DNA of 64,000 nucleotides from Oscillospiraceae bacterium. GTDB taxonomy: Bacteria; Bacillota; Clostridia; Oscillospirales; Ruminococcaceae. The position numbers and the translations under genes are program-made. The notes beneath the pieces are model-generated. The model saw only the letters and a program-made list of their open reading frames with translations, was not told the DNA's origin and ran no database searches. Below, one piece after another: positions 33,614-42,036 of this stretch. The DNA is taken from NCBI GenBank assembly GCA_017536625.1, contig JAFXGY010000032.1, positions 1 to 64,000 on the forward strand. The letters are read 5' to 3'. Positions within the stretch are counted from its first letter, which is position 1. Every line of letters begins with the position of its first letter.

Positions 33614-34930
33614 ATGAAAAGAGCAATAGTTCTTGCCGGCGGCGGAGCAAAAGGCTCCTATCAATTCGGCTTCTGGAAAGCCATAAGGGAACTTGGCATC
33701 GACTTTCAGATAGTAACCGGTTCTTCCGTCGGTGCGCTGAACGGCGCGCTTATGGCAAGCGGGCTTTATGAAAGCGGACTTTCCATGTGGCATACCATCA
33801 CGACCCCAGATATAATCGAAACTTCCCCGAGCACCCTTTCGCAGATGATCGATACAGAAGGAATCGTTTCTTCGCTTAAAAGCTTCCTCGGCGATCTTTC
33901 CGAAAACGCCGTGAACGTAAAAATGAACCCATTCCCACTTGGGGAACTCATCGCAAAATATCTTGATGAAAAACTTCTTCGGGAAAGTGAAATCGAATTC
34001 GGAATCATGGTTTCCGAATATCCCAATATGAAATCCCATCCGGTAACTCTTCCGGAAATTCCTTACGGAATGCTTGAGGATTATCTTCTGGCTTCCTCGA
34101 CCGTTTATCCTTCCATGGAACCCAAGAACATTGCGGGAAAAAGATATGTTGACGGCGGTTACAGCGATAACTTCCCGATAAATCTTGCCCTTGATATGGG
34201 TGCGGAAGATATCATCGGGGTGAACCTTCGCGCCAGCGGAATTGAAGCCAAATATGAAACGGATTATCCCGTAAGGGTAATTCGCCCTTGGTTCGATCTT
34301 GGCCCGGTGATGGATTTTGTTCCGGAAATCGCGGAGCGCAACATCTCCCTTGGATATAACGATACCATGAGGAGCTTTGGAAAATTTGACGGAAGCTGCT
34401 ATACCTTCGAAAAAGGTGAAGGTGAAAAGATGCAGGCGGAATTTGAAAAATACTGCGTTGATATGCTGGTCAAATGCGGTGCCGTTCCGCTGAGCGAAAA
34501 AAGCGAATATTTCCGTTCCCTTGCTGTAAAAGGACTTGCAGAAAAGCGAAAACACCGCATCGGACTTATGAAGAAAGACCTTGCGGTGATCTGCGCGGAA
34601 ACCGCGGCAGAAACTTTCTTCGTGGATCCCACCGAAGTTTATACTTCCGAAAGCATGCGGAAAGCGATTCTTGATGCGTTCCTTCCTTTTGAAGAAAAAG
34701 ACGAAAACCCCATGGCTGTGATTTTTTCTTCCGCGAAGCCGCTTAATTATAAGCTCGGTCAGCTTGGAAATCTTGATAAAAAAGATATAATCGCATATCT
34801 TGTTATCCTTTGGCAGAATCTTGCCCATACCGAAAACCCGAACCGCGACCTTCGCACCCTTTGCCGCTATCTTCCCACTGAATTTTTCACCTCGCTTTAT
34901 ATCAGCTTCCTTAAAAACAAAGGAGAATAA
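33614..34930 (+). CDS. Patatin-like phospholipase
   Basis: A 438-residue serine lipase/acyl hydrolase of the patatin family, acting on membrane lipids with a Ser-Asp dyad. The oxyanion loop GGGAKG is at residues 9-14, the nucleophile elbow GSSVG at 36-40 (Ser38), and the catalytic aspartate Asp180 in VDGGYSDNFP. No signal peptide, so it is cytoplasmic or exported by other means. The C-terminal 150 residues are helical and not part of the core fold. CGGAGG is 6 bases before the ATG. A TAXI lipoprotein gene follows after two bases. Confidence 0.93.
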   Translation: MKRAIVLAGGGAKGSYQFGFWKAIRELGIDFQIVTGSSVGALNGALMASGLYESGLSMWHTITTPDIIETSPSTLSQMIDTEGIVSSLKSFLGDLSENAVNVKMNPFPLGELIAKYLDEKLLRESEIEFGIMVSEYPNMKSHPVTLPEIPYGMLEDYLLASSTVYPSMEPKNIAGKRYVDGGYSDNFPINLALDMGAEDIIGVNLRASGIEAKYETDYPVRVIRPWFDLGPVMDFVPEIAERNISLGYNDTMRSFGKFDGSCYTFEKGEGEKMQAEFEKYCVDMLVKCGAVPLSEKSEYFRSLAVKGLAEKRKHRIGLMKKDLAVICAETAAETFFVDPTEVYTSESMRKAILDAFLPFEEKDENPMAVIFSSAKPLNYKLGQLGNLDKKDIIAYLVILWQNLAHTENPNRDLRTLCRYLPTEFFTSLYISFLKNKGE

Positions 34931-34932
34931 AA

Positions 34933-35922
34933 ATGAAAAAGATAAAAATCCTTTCGGTGCTTATGGCTCTTTTGCTGATGTGTTCCTGTTCCGGAAAAGA
35001 TGAAGGCACCACCGGCGGAAGTTATATGCTTGCTACCGGAAAAGCCGGCGGAACTTATTATTCCCTTGGAACCTGCCTTGCTTCCGTCTGGGATAAATAT
35101 TCCCAAAGCACCACCAATATCACAACAACGGAAGGTTCCGTCAATAATATCGAAATGCTCCAGAAGGAAAACGCGGATTTTGCCTTTGTTCAAAGCGATA
35201 TTCTCCATTATGCCATTGCCGGGGAAGAGATGTATTTTGAGGATAAGCAAAAAGGTGTTTCCGTTGTGGGAACTCTTTATTCCGAATATGCCCAATTTGT
35301 TGTGAACGCTTCCACAGAGATAAAGACCATTCCCGACCTTAACGGAAAAACCGTCGCGGTCGGAAAATACGGAACGGCAACGGAAGCTGCCGCAAGAAAA
35401 ATCCTCGAAGCTTACGGCATCACCTATGATATGATAACCGTAAAATATCAGACCTTTTCCGAAGCTATGAACGGACTCAATTCCGGAAGCATTGACGCCG
35501 CCTTTGCGGTTTCTTCCCTTCCAAGCGCGAATATACTCGAATATTCCCAGACCCACGAGATAAGGTTTCTTCCCATTTCTCTCACCCAATCCAACGCCTT
35601 CAAAAGGAGCTGTCCTTTTTTCAGCGACGGAATGATTCCGAGCGAGGCTTACGGAACGGAAAATTCCTGTTCCACCGTCTGCATTGACGTTCTGCTCGTT
35701 TGCAGAACGAACCTTCCCGCAGCAAACGTCCTTGGTGTTACAAAAGCGCTTTTTGATAATACTGATGAAGTCGCTTCCGCCCATGCAAAAGGTGCGGATA
35801 TAAATTCCGTCACCGCAAGCGAAACCAGAATCGGAACCATGCATCCGGGCGCAAGCCAATATTATAACAGCCTTGGTGAAGAAGCCCCGAAGGAAAATTC
35901 CGAAAAGGAAGAAACAGAATGA
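34933..35922 (+). CDS. TAXI-family solute-binding lipoprotein
   Basis: A 329-residue binding protein of the TAXI type, the substrate receptor of some TRAP transporters. Lipobox MCSC gives Cys19 as anchor. YMLATGKAGGTYYSLGTCLA is the family N-terminal motif, followed by VQSDILHYAIAGEEMY, LNGKTVAVGKYGTATEAAAR and SIDAAFAVSSLPSA. It has its own AAAGGAGA site inside the end of the patatin gene. No TRAP permease is in the window, so it either pairs with a permease elsewhere or acts as a receptor. Its coupling to a phospholipase is unusual. Confidence 0.9.
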   Translation: MKKIKILSVLMALLLMCSCSGKDEGTTGGSYMLATGKAGGTYYSLGTCLASVWDKYSQSTTNITTTEGSVNNIEMLQKENADFAFVQSDILHYAIAGEEMYFEDKQKGVSVVGTLYSEYAQFVVNASTEIKTIPDLNGKTVAVGKYGTATEAAARKILEAYGITYDMITVKYQTFSEAMNGLNSGSIDAAFAVSSLPSANILEYSQTHEIRFLPISLTQSNAFKRSCPFFSDGMIPSEAYGTENSCSTVCIDVLLVCRTNLPAANVLGVTKALFDNTDEVASAHAKGADINSVTASETRIGTMHPGASQYYNSLGEEAPKENSEKEETE

Positions 35923-35931
35923 AGAAATAAC

Positions 35932-35970
35932 AAAGCCGGGCGGATTTTTCGCCCGGCTTTTCTTGTTTTT
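35932..35970 (+). terminator. Terminator after TAXI gene
   Basis: AAAGCCGGGCG pairs with CGCCCGGCTTT (35950-35960), followed by TTCTTGTTTTT. Confidence 0.88.
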
Positions 35971-36053
35971 AGCATAAAAAGGCATATTTTAATGCAACAT
36001 TTTCCTCTTTTTTCTACACTTATATAACAGAAGGAAACGGAGGTGCCATTTTT

Positions 36054-37802
36054 ATGAAAAAATCCATTGCAATAATCTTTTTTGTTCTGCTTGCAATCAT
36101 CTTCTGCGGATGTTCGCCGGAAGTTGATTTGAATCCAAAATCCGAGCCGCAAAAGGAAGAATTTATCTCCGAAAATCCTTCGGAAGAACCGGAAGAATGG
36201 GAAATTGTTTCCGGTGAATTTTCGGAAGAACTTACCGAATGGATCTATTATTGCTTCCCAAAAGAAAGAGCTGAAGAAATAATTGAAAAACCGACAGAAA
36301 ACCAAAGCGCCTCTTATCACAGAACCTTCGGCGGCGGAAAATATATTTTTACCGAAGCCCAGTTTTATCACGATAAAGGCGGCGACCCTGTTCATTTTTC
36401 CTATATTGAAAATAATGCCGGAGATATAAAAATCATTCCGGAACTTCTGCATTGGTATCTCGGCTTTGGGGTGCTTTCTGACGATACTCTCTATTTCCAG
36501 CATTCCGACGGGGTTGCTTTATATAAAGTAAAAGATTTTGAAATGGCAAAAACCGAATGGAAACCGGAAAAAGCGGATATCAGCCAGGTTTTTCATATTG
36601 GAACAAAAAAATCTCTGGCGGTTTTCTGGGCAAAGGGAGAGGGCGAAAATCTTTTTGTAACCCTTCTTGATGAAAACGCAAAGGAAATTTATACGGAAGA
36701 TACGGGCATAAAAGCGGTTTACCTTAAGGGCGATATTGCGGAGCTTGGAATTATAAGCGAAAGTTATGCGGATTTCGGCGTGCTGCGCTTTCTTAACCCC
36801 TTTGATGATTTCCATCCCTATGACCTTGAAGTGGATACCGGAAAAATCATCGACCTTGAAGGCGTTTTCGGTGCAAACGACCCGCCGACCCATAAAGAAG
36901 GTCCGCACCTTGTGATTTTTGAAGGCGAAGGCGGAAAATTCGGGCTCAAAGACGGTGAAAAAATAATTGTTGAAGCGATTTATGATTCCATGGAGCTTCG
37001 CCAGCCGAACCGATATTACGGCGAACCGCCCTTCACCCATTTTTATGAAGGCTATATCATTGACGGAACAAAGGAAAGCCTTGAGTTCATAGGCGAAAAG
37101 CAGATTCCGACCATCGTCACGGAAGAGCGAAAAATTTATACCCTTTTTGACCCTAACGGAAAGCAGATGAACGATATCCTTTTCGAAGATTACGAAGTTT
37201 CCGACGGCATGAACGGCTATGCCGATGAAACCGCTTATTATTATGAATATGACGGTGAAAAATTCATCTGCATCCATGAAGAAAAGCCTGATAAGGCTGA
37301 AACGGGATTTGGATATTACATCACCGCAAAGCCCTGGGGCCCTTCCGGAATTCTTTATTTCGGAATTTCCGACAAAAACGGAAACACAATTCTTGAACCA
37401 ATCTATTCAAAGCTCGAAATGCCATTTGCTGACAGGATCTGCCGCTTCAACGGTTCTTCCGCAAGGCAGGGCTGGGAAGAGAGCCAGTGCGAAATAACCG
37501 ATATCGAAGGCAACATCATCTGCGATAAGTTCAATACAGTAAGCTATACCGTTTTTGATGATGGTTCCTATATCGGCTGGGCCATTGCAGGAAATTCGTA
37601 TATCAAAACTTTTGATGAAAACAAAAATCCCATGCCGCAGGGCTTCTGGTTCGTGGATAAAGACGGAAAAATCATCAGCGAACATTTCACCGAATTTGAT
37701 TTCACCTCCGAAAAGCTTGGCAAAGATACTGAAATCGAAGTGACCCTTGCAGACGGCACACAGAAAACGATAAACACAAACGATTATATTTTGAAGGGGT
37801 GA
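36054..37802 (+). CDS. Lipoprotein with unique N-domain plus WFIDKDG-type module
   Basis: A 582-residue lipoprotein, first of a three-gene plus-strand operon. Lipobox FCGC (Cys20), acidic linker, then a domain of about 220 residues with alternating strands (possibly beta-propeller-like) that I do not recognise, ending near 290. The C-terminal half is a full WFIDKDG module: EGGKFGLKDGEKIIVEAIYD, YYYEYDGEKFICIHEE, SQCEITDIEGNIICDKF, GFWFVDKDGKIISEHF. The shared half marks it as a paralogue of genes in the 4.9-17 kb region, over 20 kb away. GGAGGTG precedes the ATG. Confidence 0.85.
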   Translation: MKKSIAIIFFVLLAIIFCGCSPEVDLNPKSEPQKEEFISENPSEEPEEWEIVSGEFSEELTEWIYYCFPKERAEEIIEKPTENQSASYHRTFGGGKYIFTEAQFYHDKGGDPVHFSYIENNAGDIKIIPELLHWYLGFGVLSDDTLYFQHSDGVALYKVKDFEMAKTEWKPEKADISQVFHIGTKKSLAVFWAKGEGENLFVTLLDENAKEIYTEDTGIKAVYLKGDIAELGIISESYADFGVLRFLNPFDDFHPYDLEVDTGKIIDLEGVFGANDPPTHKEGPHLVIFEGEGGKFGLKDGEKIIVEAIYDSMELRQPNRYYGEPPFTHFYEGYIIDGTKESLEFIGEKQIPTIVTEERKIYTLFDPNGKQMNDILFEDYEVSDGMNGYADETAYYYEYDGEKFICIHEEKPDKAETGFGYYITAKPWGPSGILYFGISDKNGNTILEPIYSKLEMPFADRICRFNGSSARQGWEESQCEITDIEGNIICDKFNTVSYTVFDDGSYIGWAIAGNSYIKTFDENKNPMPQGFWFVDKDGKIISEHFTEFDFTSEKLGKDTEIEVTLADGTQKTINTNDYILKG

Positions 37803-37806
37803 AATT

Positions 37807-39057
37807 ATGAAAAAACTCGTGCTCATAAGCGTGCTCGCGGCGCTTATGCTGGTTTTCGGCGGGTGCTCAAACGAAGAACCGGTGCTCATCGAAAACGAAA
37901 ACAACCTTTCTTCTCTGGAAGTTGCCGATGAACCGGAAGAAACCCCGGAAGATTTTCCTTCCGAAAGCGAAGAACCCAAGCCTGAAGAACAGGAAAAACC
38001 CGAAGAAGAGCATGAATTAGCATCCATCGAAAATTTTGATTTTTCCCGCATATCCGGAAAATCCGTAAAGAGCGGCGAAATCTGCTTTGAAACGGATAAC
38101 ATCCCTTTGGAATACGCATTTGATGAAACCGGTCATTTTTCCCGCTGGGAAAAAGACCTTTTTTCGCCGGAAATTGCCGAAATAAAAGCCGCTGACGGGC
38201 ACGATATCGCAAGGTTCGGCGAACTTTCCGCAAAGGATATCAAAGGCATCTTTGCGTTCCTCGATGGCTTTGAAGCGGGATTTTTCGACGAAAAAAGCGA
38301 ACTTAATCCCCATACCGGCGGTGCCCTTTATTTTGGAGCATACGATAAAGACGGAAAAGAACTTTGGACCGCAACTTTTAACGGCGGCTGGCTGATAATC
38401 CATCTTGCGGGCGATGCGGAAAGAATAATTTATGACGTCGATAATCAGAATGTTCCGTGGCCCTCCTTCGAATTCCTTGAACCGGAACCCATTGCGGAAA
38501 ACACCGATTCCGATTTCAATAAGCTCCGTGATATCTATTATTCAGATCCCAAAAAAATCTCCTTCGATTTCGGAAGCTATACCGGTAATGTTGATATCGG
38601 AATGTTCACGCCCATCTATCAGACGGTTTATGATTATTCGGACGGAGCGGGCTTTCAGATGTTCAAGGCGGATATAAAAAACGGCAGAACCTTTTTGGAA
38701 CTTAGCGAACCCACCGAAAGATTTTATATTGCTTATTATGAAGAAAACGAAAAAAGCACCATGGAACTTTACCTCGAGGACGGAATTTATAAATTCGGTA
38801 TGAAATTCACCGATGATAAATATGATCATTTCGCAATGCCGAAAAATGAGGATCTGGTTTCCATCGCAAGAAAGCTGGATCTTTCCAAAACCGAATGCAG
38901 ATACCTTCGCATAATCGGTTATGCGGACGGAATCTTTTTCGGCGACGGCGCAAACGAATATTTTTATGTCATAGGCACCGGCATAGATGCCATGGATGAT
39001 TTTTCCGCAGGGGAACTTGTTTCTGCCGAAAAACTTGCAGAAGCAATGTTCGGATAA
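37807..39057 (+). CDS. Lipoprotein of unknown function
   Basis: A 416-residue lipoprotein, lipobox FGGC (Cys20), with a long Glu/Pro tether to about residue 70. The mature part has two regions: one with GGALYFGAYDKDGKELWTAT, a PQQ- or propeller-like strand pair, and a later one with DGIYKFGMKFTDDKYDHFAM. It does not carry the WFIDKDG module. It starts four bases after the preceding stop and ends 12 bases before the next gene, so the operon is tight. Confidence 0.8.
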   Translation: MKKLVLISVLAALMLVFGGCSNEEPVLIENENNLSSLEVADEPEETPEDFPSESEEPKPEEQEKPEEEHELASIENFDFSRISGKSVKSGEICFETDNIPLEYAFDETGHFSRWEKDLFSPEIAEIKAADGHDIARFGELSAKDIKGIFAFLDGFEAGFFDEKSELNPHTGGALYFGAYDKDGKELWTATFNGGWLIIHLAGDAERIIYDVDNQNVPWPSFEFLEPEPIAENTDSDFNKLRDIYYSDPKKISFDFGSYTGNVDIGMFTPIYQTVYDYSDGAGFQMFKADIKNGRTFLELSEPTERFYIAYYEENEKSTMELYLEDGIYKFGMKFTDDKYDHFAMPKNEDLVSIARKLDLSKTECRYLRIIGYADGIFFGDGANEYFYVIGTGIDAMDDFSAGELVSAEKLAEAMFG

Positions 39058-39069
39058 AGAGGTGAAAAT

Positions 39070-39831
39070 ATGAAAAAACTTACGCTTATAGCCTTGCTCT
39101 CTTTTGCGCTTTTGCTTTTCTGTTCCTGTTCTAATGAACCACCCGAAGAAATCCTTCCGGAAGAAAATGAAAGTTCCGTTTTTTCCTCCGAAGAAGAAGC
39201 GGCAGAAACGGAAGAACCATCAAAGATTTTTCTTCCGCTTATAAATTTTTTTGAAACGGAAAAAGAATTCATTGATTCCGCCGAAGGAATCGAAATTACC
39301 GGAAAAAGAAGCGATATTCCCTTTGCAGTTCCGGAAGGAATTGACGAAAACAACCATTCCGCCATAAAAATCGAAATCCCGCCGGAACTTGAAGAAGCGA
39401 TAAAAGAGGATTACCCTTCTTTTGATAAAGAAAACTGGGAAACGATTCTTTCTTATCATACCTCGGTTTTTTCCGCCGGAATAATAAAGGCGGTTTACGT
39501 CATCGAAGGAAAAATAAGCACAAACAAAGCCATAGTCTGTACCATTGAAAACGGAAAAATTATTCGCATCAATTATACCAATATGGATATGGAAATTGAT
39601 AAATCCTATGAAGCGGAACTTCTTCGGAAAGTGGAAAATTTTGAAAACACCACCACCCAGACCAAAAAGATTTTTGAGGATGGTGAAGAATTCCTAAGCG
39701 AGGAAGTACATTATAATTATTATTACAACATTGATAAGCTTGTTTATGTCTATCAGCTGTATTTTTATGTCGGAACCGGTTCCGAAAAGGTTGTGAACAA
39801 CGATTACGGCTGCGAATATATCATCGAATAA
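39070..39831 (+). CDS. Lipoprotein of unknown function
   Basis: A 253-residue lipoprotein with leader ending FCSC (Cys20), acidic linker to about residue 55, and a single alpha/beta domain. YVIEGKISTNKAIVCTIENG and YVYQLYFYVGTGSEKVVNND are its clearest strands. No relative is evident among the other lipoproteins here. AAGAGGTG precedes the ATG. Confidence 0.8.
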   Translation: MKKLTLIALLSFALLLFCSCSNEPPEEILPEENESSVFSSEEEAAETEEPSKIFLPLINFFETEKEFIDSAEGIEITGKRSDIPFAVPEGIDENNHSAIKIEIPPELEEAIKEDYPSFDKENWETILSYHTSVFSAGIIKAVYVIEGKISTNKAIVCTIENGKIIRINYTNMDMEIDKSYEAELLRKVENFENTTTQTKKIFEDGEEFLSEEVHYNYYYNIDKLVYVYQLYFYVGTGSEKVVNNDYGCEYIIE

Positions 39832-39834
39832 GCA

Positions 39835-39885
39835 AAAACAACCTGCGGTTTATCGAAAAACAACGGCAGGTTGTTTTATTTTTAT
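39835..39885 (+). terminator. Terminator after lipoprotein operon 3
   Basis: AAAACAACCTGC (39835-39846) pairs with GCAGGTTGTTTT (39866-39877), then a T-rich stretch. Confidence 0.85.
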
Positions 39886-39983
39886 AATAATCAACCTTCA
39901 ATCACTTCTTTTTCAGCTTTTTCTGTGATAAAATTCAGTCATGATCCGGAGAAAACAAAAGACAAAACGAAAGGAGTTTCAAT

Positions 39984-40487
39984 ATGGAAACCATCGGAAA
40001 AAGAATTGCAGAAAAAAGAAAATCAAAAAATATAAAACAGGACGAACTTGCGGAAAAACTTTGCGTTTCGCCCCAGGCCGTAAGTAAATGGGAAAATGAT
40101 ATTTCCTGCCCGGATATTTCTCTTTTGCCGGAACTTGCCAAAATCCTTGGCATAACAGTTGATGAACTGCTTTCGGGAAAGCCGGAAAACACAGTTACTT
40201 TTGTTCCCGAAAGTGAAAGAAAAAATATAGATGATATGATGTTTCGCATTGTTGTGGATTCCGCCGACGGCGATAAAGTGCGCGTGAACCTTCCCTGCGC
40301 GCTTGTAAAAATTGTTCTTGAATGCGGAACAGAGCTTCCGCAGATTTCAGGGAATGATTCCCTTAACAGCGCAGTAAAAAACATTGATTTCCATAAAATT
40401 TTTGAATTGGTCGAAAAAGGAGCCATGGGCAACCTTATTGAGGTAGAAAGCGCCGATGGCGATATAATCAGCATTTTTGTGGAGTGA
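39984..40487 (+). CDS. XRE-family regulator with C-terminal SHOCT-like domain
   Basis: A 167-residue protein. Residues 1-65 are a Cro/CI-type HTH (IAEKRKSKNIKQDELAEKLC, VSPQAVSKWENDISCPDISL). Residues 85-167 form a second domain, FRIVVDSADGDKVRVNLPCA to GNLIEVESADGDIISIFVE, which resembles the small DUF2089/SHOCT-like domain found with bacterial envelope-stress regulators; this name is by eye. The next gene encodes the same domain alone. AAAGGAG precedes the ATG. The pair probably forms a regulator and partner. Confidence 0.82.
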   Translation: METIGKRIAEKRKSKNIKQDELAEKLCVSPQAVSKWENDISCPDISLLPELAKILGITVDELLSGKPENTVTFVPESERKNIDDMMFRIVVDSADGDKVRVNLPCALVKIVLECGTELPQISGNDSLNSAVKNIDFHKIFELVEKGAMGNLIEVESADGDIISIFVE

Positions 40488-40491
40488 GCTT

Positions 40492-40755
40492 ATGAAAATC
40501 AAAGTTCTTGATACGGAAGAAAACAAGCGTTTTTCGCTTTGGATTCCGACCCACCTTATTTTCAACAGCTTTTTCGCTTCTCTCGTTCCCTTTCTTGCCG
40601 CAAAGGAACTTAAAAAATACCGGATAAAACTTAATGGAAAAACCTGTCGCAAATTTGTTAAGGCGCTTTATAAATCCAGAAGGCACTTCGGCGGCAAAAT
40701 CGAACTTGTTGAAGTACATTCAAAAGAAGGCGACCATGTTAAAATCGTGCTTTAA
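40492..40755 (+). CDS. Stand-alone SHOCT-like domain protein, partner of the XRE regulator
   Basis: An 87-residue protein with the layout of the C-terminal domain of the preceding regulator: IKVLDTEENKRFSLWIPTHL at the start and KIELVEVHSKEGDHVKIVL at the end. It starts four bases after the regulator stop, with GGAG in the overlap region. The TAA stop at 40753-40755 includes the first two bases of an R2 element, so insertion may have set its C terminus. Confidence 0.75.
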   Translation: MKIKVLDTEENKRFSLWIPTHLIFNSFFASLVPFLAAKELKKYRIKLNGKTCRKFVKALYKSRRHFGGKIELVEVHSKEGDHVKIVL

Positions 40756-40945
40756 ATTATTGTTTATCCCATTAAGCCCCCTTGTTAAAGGGGGCTGGTT
40801 TTTTTAACCGCTTGCGGTTAAAAAAGACTGGGGGATTCTTTCTTTAACTACAGATATCTTTATTATGAATCCCTCCACCATCGCCAAAAAAGGCGATGGT
40901 CCCCCTCCCTTTGACAAGGGAGGTTATTTTGCTAAACAATAATTT
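40754..40945 (+). repeat. R2 element copy C
   Basis: A 192-bp copy with both termini intact (40754-40766 and 40933-40945), differing from copy A at only a few positions. Confidence 0.9.
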
Positions 40946-41091
40946 ATCTTTACACACCCAAAATTTTATGATAATATCAAAACAAGAGCAGAACAGGATT
41001 TTATCCCGCGACCAAAAAAGTTAATACTGAATCTGAAAAGGCCATAAAAACATGGCTTTATTAAGTTTACTGTTTTTTAATGGAGAAAATC
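40756..41091. other. Gene-free gap with R2 and GNAT promoter
   Basis: Beyond the R2 element and the promoter at 40949, a small hairpin GCCAT/ATGGC lies at 41042-41055. Nothing else is seen. Confidence 0.5.
40949..40977 (+). promoter_or_regulatory. Promoter for GNAT-zinc ribbon pair
   Basis: TTTACA (40949-40954), 17 bases, TAATAT (40972-40977), starting three bases after the R2 element. Confidence 0.5.
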
Positions 41092-41697
41092 ATGGAAATA
41101 AAATATAAAAATATTGTTCTGCGCGATATGAAAGAAAGCGACATCGACGACGAAATTCGCTGGTATACGGTCGAAACGGACTGGACCCATTGGGATGCTC
41201 CCTGGGAAATGGAGCAGGAGGTTCTGAATTTCGACCCGGAAAAACACCGTGAAAAAGAGCTGAAAAAACTTTCCGAACCCCTTGAAAAAGTAAGATGGGG
41301 ATTCGAAATCGATACTTCCGACGGGGTACACATAGGTTCCGTAAGTTCCTATATGATAAATGGGGATTTCGAATGGACTCCACTTTCGAAAGCAAAACCC
41401 GGCGAAAAACTTTTCCGCACTGTCGGAATCGGCATCTGTGAATCCTCTTTCTGCGAAAAGGGTCTTGGAACAGAAGCTCTTGCCGCATTCATAAAATATT
41501 TGCTCGATTGCGGGGAAAGCGAAATTTATTGCCAGACCTGGAGCGGAAATTTGCGTATGGTGCGATGCGCCGAAAAACTTGGTTTTTCGGTTTGCCGCAG
41601 AAAAGAAAATCTTCGGCACGTTCGCGGAAAAGATTATGACGGGCTGACTTTTCGGCTCGATTGCGAAAACTTCCGCAATTTTTTAAGCAAGGAGTGA
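41092..41697 (+). CDS. GNAT-family acetyltransferase
   Basis: A 201-residue N-acetyltransferase of the RimJ/RimL-like branch. The N-terminal IVLRDMKESDIDDEIRWY is typical; GIGICESSFCEKGLGTEALA is the acetyl-CoA-binding motif A, and YCQTWSGNLRMVRCAEKLGF the motif B region. Substrate unknown. The ATG at 41092 has GGAG six bases upstream; the ATG at 41080 contains that site. Four bases separate it from the zinc-ribbon gene. Confidence 0.9.
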   Translation: MEIKYKNIVLRDMKESDIDDEIRWYTVETDWTHWDAPWEMEQEVLNFDPEKHREKELKKLSEPLEKVRWGFEIDTSDGVHIGSVSSYMINGDFEWTPLSKAKPGEKLFRTVGIGICESSFCEKGLGTEALAAFIKYLLDCGESEIYCQTWSGNLRMVRCAEKLGFSVCRRKENLRHVRGKDYDGLTFRLDCENFRNFLSKE

Positions 41698-41701
41698 TAT
41701 C

Positions 41702-41995
41702 ATGTATAAAAATGTGAAATGCCAAAGCTGCGGCGTATCCCTTGAATTTGTAAAACAGGAACATCTTCAGCTTGGCAAGGATTCATATTTCGGAAAGCTT
41801 GAACATTGGGCTTCCGGTGCTTTATTCTGTGATATCTATGTTTGTCCCGAATGCGGCGAAATACATTTTTTCAAAGCCGATGACGATACGAAAAATCCGG
41901 AAGCCGAACTTCGCAAATGCGGTTTCTGCATTAAGAAATACGATAAAAACTATCCCCATTGCCCGCATTGCGGAAGAAAACCCGGTGAATTCTGA
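41702..41995 (+). CDS. Small zinc-ribbon protein
   Basis: A 97-residue protein with four CxxC pairs: CQSC, CPEC, CGFC and CPHC, enough for two zinc ribbons. No membrane segment. Such proteins bind nucleic acid or other proteins; nothing points to one role. It is co-transcribed with the acetyltransferase. Confidence 0.82.
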   Translation: MYKNVKCQSCGVSLEFVKQEHLQLGKDSYFGKLEHWASGALFCDIYVCPECGEIHFFKADDDTKNPEAELRKCGFCIKKYDKNYPHCPHCGRKPGEF

Positions 41996-41999
41996 TTCA

Positions 42000-42035
42000 A
42001 AAAAAGATGCCTGCCGAAACGGCAGGCATCTTTTT
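42000..42035. terminator. Bidirectional terminator
   Basis: AAAAGATGCCTGCC pairs with GGCAGGCATCTTTT around GAAAC, serving the zinc-ribbon gene and the converging ABC operon. Confidence 0.9.
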
Positions 42036-42036
42036 C

